Positions 31,332 through 42,600 of a stretch of 64,000 bases of DNA are shown piece by piece (the first letter of the stretch is position 1; each line of letters opens with the position of its first letter). A model generated the notes under the pieces. The model saw nothing but the letters and a program-made list of their open reading frames with translations, was not told the DNA's origin and did no database searches. The translations under genes and the position numbers were made by a program. Source of the stretch: Smittia aterrima (Eukaryota > Arthropoda > Insecta > Diptera > Chironomidae); NCBI GenBank assembly GCA_033063855.1, contig CP093830.1:11346854-11410853 (forward strand), given 5' to 3'.

Positions 31332-33925
31332 TTAAATCGTATCGTGAACGCAAGAAGCGTTCTCAGGTTTATTGCACGCGGACGAGTTAATATCAAAGAT
31401 TTGATTGTCTGGGCAGAAACGCAGATGTTTAATTCCATTGATGCATTCATAATACCTATTGCAATGGACAGCATGCGGAACATTTCCGACTCCACTGAGA
31501 TCACAATCGAAAGGATATGGTGTTGACACTTCGGAAAAAAGTTATATTTTATTAAATATTTAAAACAAGACATTTTATTCAAGTTACCGCTAACTGTGGT
31601 CGTTGGGGTTGATATAGAAGAACTTGAAGTTGTCGACTCAGTTTGAGCTACCGTTGTCGTGGTTGTATTTTCTTCTGTAGTCGTTGTTTCTGGAGTCGTT
31701 GTTGCAGTTTCAGTTGTTGTCGTTGCTTTAAAAAAAAGATTAAAAATAATCTAATTTAAATATAAAATGTGATAAATTAAATTTACTTTTCTCTGGAATC
31801 GTTGTATCTTCATCTGTAGTCGTTATTGAAGTTTCAGTTGTTGTCGTTGCTATAGAAAAAGATTTAAAATGACCTAATTTAAATGTAAAATGTGATAAAT
31901 TTAATTTACTTTTCTCTGGAATCGTTGTATCTTCATCTGTAGTCGTTATTGAAGTTTCAGTTGTTGTCGTTGCTATAGAAAAAGATTTAAATTGATCTAA
32001 TATAAATGTAAAATGTGATAAATTTAATTTACTTTTGTCTGGAGTCGTTGTATCTTCATCTGGAATCGTTGTTGAAACTTCAGTGGATGTCGTTGCTGGA
32101 AAAAAGATTTAAAATGGTTCAATTTAAATATATAATAATAATAAATTCAATTTACTTTTCTCTGGAGTCGTTGTGTCTTTTTCTGTAGTCGTTGTTTCTG
32201 GAGTCCTTGTTGAAGCTTCATTCGTTGTCGTTGCTATAGAAAAGATTTAAATTGATCTAACTTAAATATAAAATGTGATAATTTTAATTTACTTTTCTCT
32301 GGAGTCGTGGTTGTAACTTTTTTTGTAGTCGTAGCTTTTGGAGTCGTTGTCGTTGCTGAAGAAATATTTTCAAAATTGATTTAATTTAAATATAAAATAA
32401 AATAGTTTCATTTACTTTTTTTTGGAGTCGTGGTTGTAACTTTTTTTGTAGTCGTAGCTTTTGGAGTCGTTGTCGTTGCTGAAGAAATATTTTCAAAATT
32501 GATTTAATTTAAATATAAAATAAAATAGTTTCATTTACTTTTTTTTGGAGTCGTTGTTGTTTTTGTTTTGGTAGTCGTTGTTTTTGAAGTCGTTGTCGTT
32601 GCTGAGAAAAAAAAACCAAATTGATTTAATTTAAACATAAAACAAAATAATTTAATTTACTTCTCTTTGGAGTAGTGGATGTATTTTTTTTCGTAGTCGT
32701 TGTTCTAGGAGTCGTTGTCGTTGCTGAGAAAAAAAAATCGAAATTGATTCAATTTAAACATATACAAAATAATTTAATTTACTTCTCTTTGGAGTAGTGG
32801 ATGTATTTTTTTTCGTAGTCGTTGTTCTAGGAGTCGTTGTCGTTGCTGAGAAAAAAAAATCGAAATTGATTTAATTTAAACATAAAACAAAATAATTTAA
32901 TTTACTTCTCTTTGGAGTCGTGGTTGAATTTCTTTTTGTAGTCGTTGTTTTTGGAGTCGTCGTTGCTGAATTTTTTTTTAAATGATTCAATTTAAATATA
33001 AAATAAAATAAATTCAATTTACTTCTTTTTAGAGTTGTTGTTGAATTTTTTTTCGTAGTCGTTGTTTTAGGAGTCGTTGCTGGAGAAAATGATTTAAAAT
33101 TGATTTAATTTAAACATAAAAAAATTTTTTTTTGTTACTTTTCTTTGATGTATTCGGGGCTCTAGTTGTTGTCGCTGAAATTAAATAATTATTTCCAAAT
33201 TCCTCTGAAGTAAAGAGTCTCAACTGCTTGCTACTTACTGGTTCTTCGAGTTGTAGTCGGGCACGAAAACAATCTTGTCATATTTTCTTTCAATTCGTCA
33301 ATCTCTTGAGGTGTTTCTGCTTTAATCTTATTTCTATCGTTTCCACTGAAACTTGCATATTCGAGATCACTCAATTCAGAAATTAAATTATCGCCAAAAC
33401 AGCAGAAAATGTTGCTCTCGAAATCAATGTATCGAATTTGCGGATTATATTTAAACAAATCTCCATCAAGTGTCTTGAAATGGTTTCCTTGTACAGAAAG
33501 CATCAAAAGATTTGAAAAAGGTTTTAAGTCCTCGGCCTCAATCGTCTGAAGATTCGAATTGCTCCACTGAATTGCTTTCAAATTGGGAAATATATTTTCA
33601 ATTCCCATCAAGATTTTACCAAGGTTTTGATTATCTAAGAACAATCCTTCAACATCAGCATTGCTTTTGCCAATCGGATGTCCAGTCACTACTTCCTCTA
33701 ATCTTCTCAAATCTCCAGATTCAATCACAGTCGCGTGACAAACATATCGGTCTCCAATAACTTTTAACTTTTCTATCGTAAATTTGCAATTGAATTTCAC
33801 GGCATGAGTTGCCACAAAGCAAACGATGACGGAAATTATTTTTAAATTGGCGAACCTTTTGAAAAAGTAAATTTTATTGATTTATAATGACTCATTAGTA
33901 ATGAGAAAAAAATGATTTCTTACAT
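31332..33925 (-). CDS. secreted LRR / Thr-rich / chitin-binding protein, gene B
   Basis: Paralogue of gene A with an expanded linker: 562 residues. Coding pieces: 33925-33924 (AT), 33855-33239, 33174-33139, 33079-33023, 32965-32906, 32845-32783, 32723-32661, 32601-32539, 32478-32416, 32355-32293, 32233-32156, 32095-32033, 31972-31910, 31849-31787, 31725-31588 and 31528-31332. The spliced start gives MFANLKIISVIVCFVATHA. The LRR part closely matches gene A. The linker has twelve small exons (36-78 nt), mostly 63 nt, coding Thr-rich units such as TTTTTPRTTTTKKNTSTTPK. The last exon is a peritrophin-A domain with six cysteines. All inner exons are multiples of three with phase-1 boundaries, so copy number can change without breaking the frame. 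It is likely secreted and chitin-binding. Head-to-head with ppk. Confidence 0.85.
31787..33079 (-). repeat. exon-bearing minisatellite in gene B, ~123-bp unit
   Basis: Eleven units with starts spaced by 117-137 bp, mostly 122-123. Each holds one exon (57-78 nt, usually 63) plus an intron of about 60 bp. Neighbouring pairs are nearly identical (31787/31910; 32293/32416; 32661/32783), showing local duplication. The twelfth small exon (33139-33174) is the 36-nt exon shared with gene A. Confidence 0.85.
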
Positions 33926-33954
33926 TTTTATTGTTTTTAAAGAAACCTTGTTAA

Positions 33955-33988
33955 TGAAATAAAATTTTATGCGACACGTTCTTTTATA
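33955..33988 (-). promoter_or_regulatory. TATA-Inr core promoter of gene B
   Basis: TATAAAAG begins at 33988 on the minus strand, with an initiator-like TCATT giving +1 at 33955, 33 bp downstream, the same spacing as in gene A. It predicts a 32-nt first exon (33955-33924) ending in AT. Confidence 0.65.
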
Positions 33989-34702
33989 CCATTCGGATAT
34001 CTTATCGGTCCGTTTTCGTGTATTAATCTGTAAACCACAATCTTATACGAAAATATAAACTTGGTGAAAAATGCAGATATCAATTATAAGTCCTGGTTTA
34101 AAGACCGCCCACGCATGATTCCCCAGGAGATCAAAGCAAAGTCATGGCCGTACAGATGTTTCCCTAATAAATGAAAATATTATGACGAGCCTTAAAAGCT
34201 ATCACTTTCCGTTTCGTCTCTATTTCAGTCCAACAACGACGTCACAAAAGGTTTTTGTCTCGTGCTGGAAGTAGAGATAATCGCGTGATGTACGTGTCGT
34301 CATTGTCAAATCAATTCACGCAGTTATCAATCCTTCCTATCATCAATTAAATGATTTGTCTATTGTTCAGCTTAGAGCTTAGAACTTTCATCGTCAGTGA
34401 AGAGCGTAACGTCGAATGAGTCACATCAAGAAAAGAGAACATTGCAGGTAAATTAAACAAAACTATCGTCATAACTGTTTGCTCAGCTTCAATTTTCCGA
34501 TGTCGAACAAATTGCGAATACAATTGTTTTCAAAAGACCGAATAGCTTTCAAGTGACAAGTCGTTCGCTGTTAAACATCGTGTAGACATTTTAACAAATC
34601 GTTTGTGGAAGAGAGTAATTAAATTTGATTTGATTTACGGGAAAATTAAATTGCTTTTGAATTGAATTGCTTTTGAAAGATAATCAGAGATTTCAGTTTA
34701 CG
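33989..34702. other. head-to-head spacer, gene B / ppk
   Basis: 714 bp shared in part with 27228-27666. About 350 bp here (roughly 34275-34615) are absent from the left copy, which is one reason the two spacers differ in length. No coding exon seen. It presumably holds the ppk promoter. Confidence 0.55.
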
Positions 34703-36564
34703 ATGACGATTGGTTTGAAAGACAATGTGAAAGTGCATTCGGCATTTGCAAACAAAAGTATTTGATCGAAGCTTCTGGCAAAGTTTATTTTTGTAATAAA
34801 AATTTATTTATTCTTAAAGTGCTCGTGCCGATTAAGTTCATGGAGGACTATTCTAAGGAAGCGACAATCCATGGCGTTAAGTACTTCAGCGAGACTAAAC
34901 GTCATTGGACTGAGAAGTAAGAAAAATCAGATTAACCAAACCAATTTGATGACTGAGCTTAAAATAATTTCAGAACATTTTGGGTGACAATCTTCATTAT
35001 CTCGATCGCATTTTGTGTTCAAAATGTTATGGAAATTTGCGACAAACGCATTAACAAACCTGTGATGATCTCGTTTGCAAAAGGTTTGTCGCATACGTTT
35101 GAAATTCCGTTTCCTGCTGTCACAATTTGCGCTGAGACTAAAGCAACGAGCGACGAAATTGATTTGATGTCTGTGCTGAAAAATGATCGAAGAAATTTCT
35201 CAGACGATGAGATTTCTAAACTCAAAGCTTTGTACCAAGTTTGCGATTTTAGTGATCACAAAAACCTTAGCAAGATTCTGAGCCAAAGTCCAATCAATGA
35301 AAATGTTCTCTCGACTTTAGAAGGTTTAGCGAGTCCAATGAGTGAAATGTTTAATCGATGTCGCTACGGATCGGAAAATCTCTCAAAATGCGAAGAGCTT
35401 TTCTCGAAAGTAATCACAGAAGAAGGAGTTTGTTACACGTTCAATATGTTGGACGAAAGTGATCTTTTCAAAGAATCAATCGAGTCGTCTCTTCGTTTTC
35501 CTTTAGTTGGTAAGAAGGCTGAATGGTTTCTTGATAAAGAATACGAATCTGAAAAGTTGATGGCTTATCCTCGTCGAGTGATTGGACATGGAGTTAAGTC
35601 AGGACTCGCAATCGAAGTTCAACTTAAGAAGTCAGATCTCAATCCTGGATGCAAACGGGGAATTCGTGGCTTTCGAATATCGCTTCACACTCCAGTTGAA
35701 CTTCCCCAGATGTCAAAACAATTCATCAGCATTCCATTCCAAAAGCAAACGACACTAATGGTGAAGCCCAAAATGATCTATTCTTCGAAAGATATTCACG
35801 ACTACAGCCCCAAGAGTCGACAATGCTATTTCAGTCACGAAAAGGAATGTGAGTTCTTCAAAGTTTACTCAAAACCAAATTGCGAGCTAGAATGTCTGAC
35901 TCAGCAAGTTCTTACCGCCTGTGGTTGCGTTAAATTTTCAATGCCACGAAACAACGAGACCAAAGTTTGCGACCACTCTCAACTCGCCTGCGTTGAAAAA
36001 GCTGAATTGGATTTTATTTCTCGAGATTTAGAAAGAAGTCTTTTGAGTAAACAGCTGAAGAAAGATTTGAAACACAAAAAGATAAAGGAAAATGATCCTG
36101 GATTCAAGAAACTGAAAGAAATGAAGTCTTGCGATTGCTTACCTTCTTGTACTTCTTTGAGATACGACATGGAGATTTCTCAAACTGATTATTTGGTCGA
36201 TAAAGACGACGGAGAGTAAGTTGAAGCTTTTACAAGAAAGCTCTGATTGAGCTTTAAGTTTCAATAAGCTTTGAAAGCTCTAAAAGCTTTATTTATATTC
36301 TCAATCTCTTTCAGATTTTTGACAGCGAGCTTCAACATTTTCTTCAAAAACGCGCACTTCACTCGATTGAAGAGATACGAGATCTACGGATTCTCCGATT
36401 TCCTCTCATCCACTGGCGGAATCTTCGGTCTCTTCCTCGGCTGTTCAGTACTTTCCTTCGTTGAAATCGTTTATCATCTTATTTCTTATTGTGTGAGAAA
36501 AATGAGGAAATCTAAAGCAATCAGCAACCTCCCAAGCCCAGTGACAGAATCGAGCAGGATTTGA
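34703..36564 (+). CDS. pickpocket-type DEG/ENaC sodium channel subunit
   Basis: Four exons, 34703-34757, 34820-34916, 34974-36215 and 36315-36564, give 547 residues. The short cytosolic N-terminus has the channel gating motif (ATIHGVKYFSE, the HG pair). TM1 follows (FWVTIFIISIAFCVQNVM), then a large extracellular region with FPAVTIC and a Cys-rich block (SRQCYFSHEKECEFF, CELECLTQQVLTACGCV, CDCLPSCTSLRY). TM2 carries the pore signature ending GGIFGLFLGCSVLSFVEIVY (GxS-like filter region GCS). Insect ppk subunits form amiloride-sensitive Na+ channels for touch, taste or liquid clearance; which subtype this is cannot be told. A broken copy lies at 27667-28738. The intact copy pairs head-to-head with gene B. 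Confidence 0.92.
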
Positions 36565-36707
36565 CTTTGTTTATTTAGACTTTAAAAGGATCTCTTACAA
36601 AATTTTTGGTCTGTTTAGTTTATAGCGAATCAGAATAAAAACTATCAATTAATATCACACTGTTCTGAGTTCTATCAACTCGCATGTCTCTAAGTATGGC
36701 ACAAAAG

Positions 36708-39610
36708 TCATCTAAAGTTTGTTAGCAAAGCTATCAGTAAAAGACAAAGAAGTGAATATTGAAATGAAGGGAAGAGAGTTGTGGAAGATGAGAATGACGG
36801 TTTCACATAAGTCGCGAGAACGAAAGACGAGAGTCCCAAGTTGTTTGTAAAATGATGACTCTTTGTTGATATCAGGTTGGCGATCTTCATCGCTTCTTGC
36901 TGACAAACTCCAATTTGATCCGCTTGCGGATATTTGTCAATGCTGTAAACTACGATCATGATGTCTGTCTCAACAGTGAGAAATCCGCTGAGATAACAAG
37001 ACGAGACTTTGATAAGTTGCTGAAGAGATTTGAGAATTGCCTTGAGTGTCAATGACTCCAGGTCGGTATTCTTCAATGCGTAGATCCCTCGATCGATTTG
37101 TTTTCTTGAGTAAACTATTTTCAAGCCAGCACCGCAAATTGGACAACAAGCTCCAGTTGGAATAATTCCTAAACAATTTTCTGGAAGTCTTCGTGGACAT
37201 TTAACGTAAGAACATTTTGGGTCAGTATCGATCAAGCCAAAAGCTTTACAAGGTCCAAAGTAATCAACCATTGAGAAGTCTGTGGAAGAGTCTTGAGTAA
37301 GAAGAGAGTTTTAAGTTATGAGATGATTCAAATTTACCGCTCATAGCTGCGCACTCGCTGCTGTAAGTAACTCCATTGATGCCACAAACTGTTCCACTGC
37401 TTCGACAAACATGTTCATCAAACACTTCATAGTACGCAAGTTTCTTCTTCGTAATTACTAAACTGCATAACGAAGAATGAAGTGCGAGTGTTGTATCAGT
37501 CAAAGGTTCCAATGGACAATCGTCGCCAGTTGAAGAAACTAAATCAAAGACAATCGGAGTCAAAAAACTTCAAATCAATCACGTAAATATTTTTCAACTT
37601 ACCACATCGATATTGCGGACATGGTTTGCTCATATTCGATAGACAAACATTTCTCTTTGCGAAACAAACAGTTCCTTGAGGACAGTCATGACTGTCACAA
37701 GGATTTCTACTCTCACATGATCCAAATTCGAACTCAACGTCCTGAAGTCCGACACATTTTGCGAGACAAGCCGATGGATAAGTTTTTCCATTTCTTCCGC
37801 AAACTGGAACGAAATGTGGAGGACAATTGCAAGGAAGAGTCGTGAAGGATCTTTCAGCGATTCCTGCGATTCGACATTGCTTCTTCGTGCAAGTAATTTC
37901 TTCAGCAAAACACGAACAGACGTTGCACTCGATGTTAATTGATGAACCATGGTCGATCGTTCTATTTCCAATGTGACATGATTTTGGAGTAACGCAAGGG
38001 ACTGGCTGACACTTCTCGATCTTTCCTGACTCCATGCATTTGCAGACCTTGTAACATCCTTTGTTGATTGACGATGGGATTTTCACGTATTGTCCTACAG
38101 GAACTAAATAATTCGAGGCCTCTCCAAGTTGACATCCTTGAACGCAAAAAGGTTTGTCGATGTTTCGATTGACTTCGCAGATTTCGGATGTCACGTTGCA
38201 CTGTTGACCACGACAAGGAGAAATTATTTTTGGATTGTTTCTCGCGTTTGGATTATCACTTGGCTCGAGATAAGGTTTGATTGAGATGCAAGGTCCTTTC
38301 GAGTCAGGCGAAAGTCTTGAGCAAACTGTCGCCGGTTCCATATCCAAACCTTCCATTCGCTTCCAATCCATGCATTTCGTTAAAATATCGAAGCAGTCTT
38401 CCCAGCAGATTTGCGTAAGATGCTGAGATGAAGTTGTGGGCTTGATCTGCAAGATGCAAGCGATTGCGTGCCAAGTATCAGGAAGACAATAAGAAATGTT
38501 ATTCACAGGAAATTCAAAGCCTGGGAAGCTCAAAGAGTTTTGTTCTTTCCACAGCGAAAACTCATTGAAAGCTGCGTGATCAGCTCTTGGATTACAATTG
38601 CGAAACAATTCCGTAGGTCGATTATTGAAATTGCTACAAAACGATAAACCATCGCAACCAAGCTCAGCAGGAAAATCAACTTCATCGATGCATCGTTTGA
38701 GAGAACTCTCGTAACTGTTGTGAAGACAATCGAACTCAAAATTTCCTGATGATGATGAGAAGTGATCACCAGAAAATGAATTGTAACATTGACGACGACA
38801 CTGCGTGCTCTGCGCTTTCTCGCAGCAATGAAGCTTTGCAGCGTCGATTCCAATTTGTTTAATCCTCGACACGTCGTCAACGTTTTGAACATTCTTTGCG
38901 TGGTTCTTTCCGTTGAGAAAGCAAGTCCAAAACTCTGACGATAAATTAACGACGCCACAACTCGGAATAAACGAGTCAATGATTTCTCCTTCTGTATAAT
39001 TTTGAAGGTTTAAATTTGTTTTGCAAACTTCTTTACATTCTTGGGATTGCCCGTAGCGACAGCAATGAAGGAAATCCTCGTAATTCGTCAAGGTTCTCGT
39101 GTCTACATTGTCGGTTACGCAGTCAATGACATCCAAATTGTTTTCTTTGCAGTTTTGATGGAGAATTTCAGTTTGCTCTTGGACAGTTCCATTCTTCTCG
39201 AACAACATTTGATGGCAAATCTGTAAAACGTGAAGAGTTAAAAGAGTGAAATGTTTAAAAGACTTTTGTTGACTCACCTGACGACAATCTGGAGAATTTG
39301 CATTCGAACAACATTCAGTGTTTCTCTCCATTTGATCGATGCATGAGAATAAAGTCAGTTCATCGCTTTGTCTGCAAAAGGACTTTAAATCCGTCGTTGA
39401 AGCAGAAATGGCGCAGCCTTGCTGACACTTTGGTAATAGAGATTGAGAACAACATGATCGTCCAACCCAATGTGATCCTCGGTCGATCGCTTCAATCGTT
39501 CGATTCATGCAAGTCCAGAACTCGATTTGAATATCAGGACAAAACTTTCGAAGATTCTGAAGGCGATTGTCTTTGATTGACGTTGACGTCGCTAACTGTA
39601 CAAGTGACAA
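36708..39610 (-). CDS. Reck: RECK, GPI-anchored MMP inhibitor (5' end missing)
   Basis: Exons 39610-39278, 39220-37603, 37538-37338 and 37279-36708 give 907 residues. The opening phase-0 exon begins after an acceptor, so a signal peptide and the first few cysteines (about 50 residues) are not assigned. Order: repeated Cys-knot motifs (EFWTCMNR, VGRSCCSQ, NTECCSNANSPDCR, AKLHCCEKAQSTQCRRQC), a frizzled-like part (CSNFNNRPTELFRNC), then CFVQG-like VQGCQLGEAS. Kazal modules follow (CNCPPHFVPVCGRNGKTYP; VCGINGVTYSSEC), then a C-terminal domain ending in a hydrophobic stretch typical of a GPI-anchor signal. RECK restrains matrix metalloproteinases at the cell surface and in vertebrates is also a Wnt7 co-receptor. 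Two MMP genes lie 7-27 kb away. Confidence 0.92.
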
Positions 39611-42600
39611 CTGGAATGATAAATATCAAATGTGGTTGTTAGACTCTAAACATGTGTAAATCATTCGAATAAATGTCTTAATCCACAACGAACAGCAAAG
39701 GGAATTGATCAGAGTTGACAGAGAAATTTGTTCAACTCTTTCTCTCGCTAGTCGCGATCATCTTCATTCTCGAGCAAGACATTCATTAATAAATGCCAAA
39801 CGGAATGCAAAGCAAGATTAAGCGATGATAAACACACAAAAATCCATAATCTTAATGGACGACAGTTTAAGTTAATAAATTCTTTCTTCGTTTTGTTTTC
39901 AGTTTATGTTGTCAATCGTCTTGTCGCTTCGAGATAAAATTTTTTGTCGTTCTCTACCTCAAATATTCAGATAAATTAATCAGCTTTGAAGGAAAAGCAA
40001 ATACGCTTAAAGAATTTCTCAAACTCGACACTTCCGCTCTGGGTAGTTCTGTGGAAGTTTTTCGTAAATTACGGGAAATTTTTGAATTTAAGACGAAACT
40101 TCCGATGAGATTCAGTTTTGATTTCAAGCAATTATCACATCAAAGCTGTGAGAATTCTCTCGTTTGTTTGATGTGAAAAGTTTTCGATTCGATTTCAAAG
40201 CCAAAGAAAATAGTTTTCGCTTTTCTTCGGAAACTTTTTGTGTTGTTGTGAAAAGTCAAAACAGAGAAGCGAAGAGAAATGATGATAAAAGTGAAAAGAT
40301 TTTATTCTTAGAACTGCGAGTCGCGAGCGAGAAAACAAAATCATTTTCGATTAGAGATTTCTCAGTTCGATGCTTAAAGGAAAAAGTCAACTGAAGCAGT
40401 TAATTAATTTTCTGTCCAAGACGACCGTCAGACTGTCACGACGATCCTCCGTCGACCGACTTTCTTATTTAAATATTTCATTTCTTTTCAAGAAGAAACT
40501 CATGTGACATGAAAAACGTTGAGCACAATGTAATGAATTCTGATTGAAAAATTGAATTTCTCTGATTTATGTGCTCGAGCTTGAGGGGACCACCTTACAT
40601 AAATTTACAAACCGAAAACCTTCTTTCCATTCCGTTTCAAGTTGGAAGAAGGAGAAAATGCAAATTTTAAGACCGAGGGAGACACGTAAAAATCATGTTT
40701 CAGTGGTTTTAATAGCGAGAAGGCTTTAAATAAATTTAAATCATTTCACGAGTGGATTGATCTTGTTCGAACCAGAAGAGGTCTCAAGTTTCGTGGTGAC
40801 ACAACTGCTAAACTCTTCCCACTTTAACGCTCCAAAAACTTTTCAATCTCAGCAATTCGCGAGCCGTAAGGAGAAGATTCTGATTTTATGGTGGTCAGCA
40901 GCTTCATTAAACAGGTTCGCTTGTTTATTTAACTTCTCTTGCTCTCTCTCCTGCTACTCTACAGTTATCAGTTTGCTTATGCAAATATTATGGAAGCAAT
41001 TTCAATAATTTAATAATCGGTTCGCTTATTAATTATTTTAAAACGCGTATCATGAGACGAGAGCTATAAATTAGTGATTTAAGTCGTTAGCCGCGGGATA
41101 TTTGAGCATCTGTGATCGTTCGTTGGCTCTTCTGCACAAGCATCCTCCCATGCGGCTCAGCAACATCTCAAGACACGAGATAAATGCAAATATTTGTTAT
41201 TATGCACCTCATTATTGCTCTCAATGCATTTAACGCGTCATAAAGAGTGATTTATGGTGCGTGGAGTTTGCATCGAGCAAACATGTTTGCTTTTTAAAAA
41301 TATAAGAAAAGAGACGAGTCGCATTGTAGCTCAGCTGTGGAAATTTACTTTTCTCATAGCTCGACGTGAAATTCCCAGAATTTTCTTACTCGACTTAATT
41401 GAAGTGTGAAATCTTTCGGATTCCCCATCGTCGGGTTGTTTAATTATTTTCATGCTCGAGTCTATCTCTTGCGTTGCCTCATCTAAACTCATCTCAATTG
41501 ATTAATAAAAATTAAATATTTAAGCGCTCTTGAGTAGTCCGAGCTGAACAAAACACAAATTGAAGGCAATAAAAACGTCATCTCGAGTGAATATTCACAT
41601 AAGGAAAGTGAACAACGTCTCAGGGTGAAGAACAAGTCGAGAAACGAGAATGTGAGCAAAGAATTTCTCTTATCAATGAAGCTCAATCAGCTTCGAGTCA
41701 GTCAGTTGAGCTCATACGGAGTCTCAAATAAACAAAAACACAAAACGGAATCAGAGAAAACCGGCGACAGAGCGAGGCAACAACGCGGGCCAAAAGACAA
41801 ATCACAAATGATTCAATTGCAGATTCGATTTCGTATTTCTCGTGGCGAAATGAAGCGAGTAAAACTAATAAGAATGTCAAGGTGGAGAAGAAAATAATTT
41901 AAAGAACTGCAGAGAACATTAAATAAACTCTTAATGTCAGTCAAAGATCAAGTGGGCCACATTCCGGGATTAGGTCACCTGATTAAAGAAAACGAACTTG
42001 AGATGATCAACAAGGTCTCAAGGGCTTGATAAGCCTGACAGCTCAATCATTAAGCTCACTAGAATTATGTTTTCTTTAAACTTCCCTTCGATCTCCCACA
42101 ACGAATCTTCCGCCCATCAAATTATTAAAACAATCAACCAGCCACACCTCATTCGTCAAAAATCCCCTGAAGGCTTTGGTCAACAACAAAAAAAAAATCA
42201 GAAAACGCGAACAAAAACAAACATAAACACTACAAAACGATCTTGAGCCTCCACACTCGCGTCGAGCGCTTGGTGTGAGAAATATCGAAAGGAACACGAG
42301 ATGAAGTCGAGGGAGAGAGAAAAATAAAAATTGAATGATAAAATCTTTTCAATTTATTCCAACGCCGGAGATGAGCGAACGACACAACGAGCAGATCGAG
42401 AATACAAGAGCTGAGGTGTAAAAAGGTAAGAAAATATTATGAAGGATGGTTGAACGTTTAATTCAATTATTAAACGTTTTTTTTTTTGTCTTTCTTTCAT
42501 TCTTGATCGTTTGAGTGTCTCTCGAACTCTGCCTCCTTCTACCTCTTCAGATTTCATCGTTTTCTTATTGAATAAATTTTCTATGGCAGGAGCGACAATA

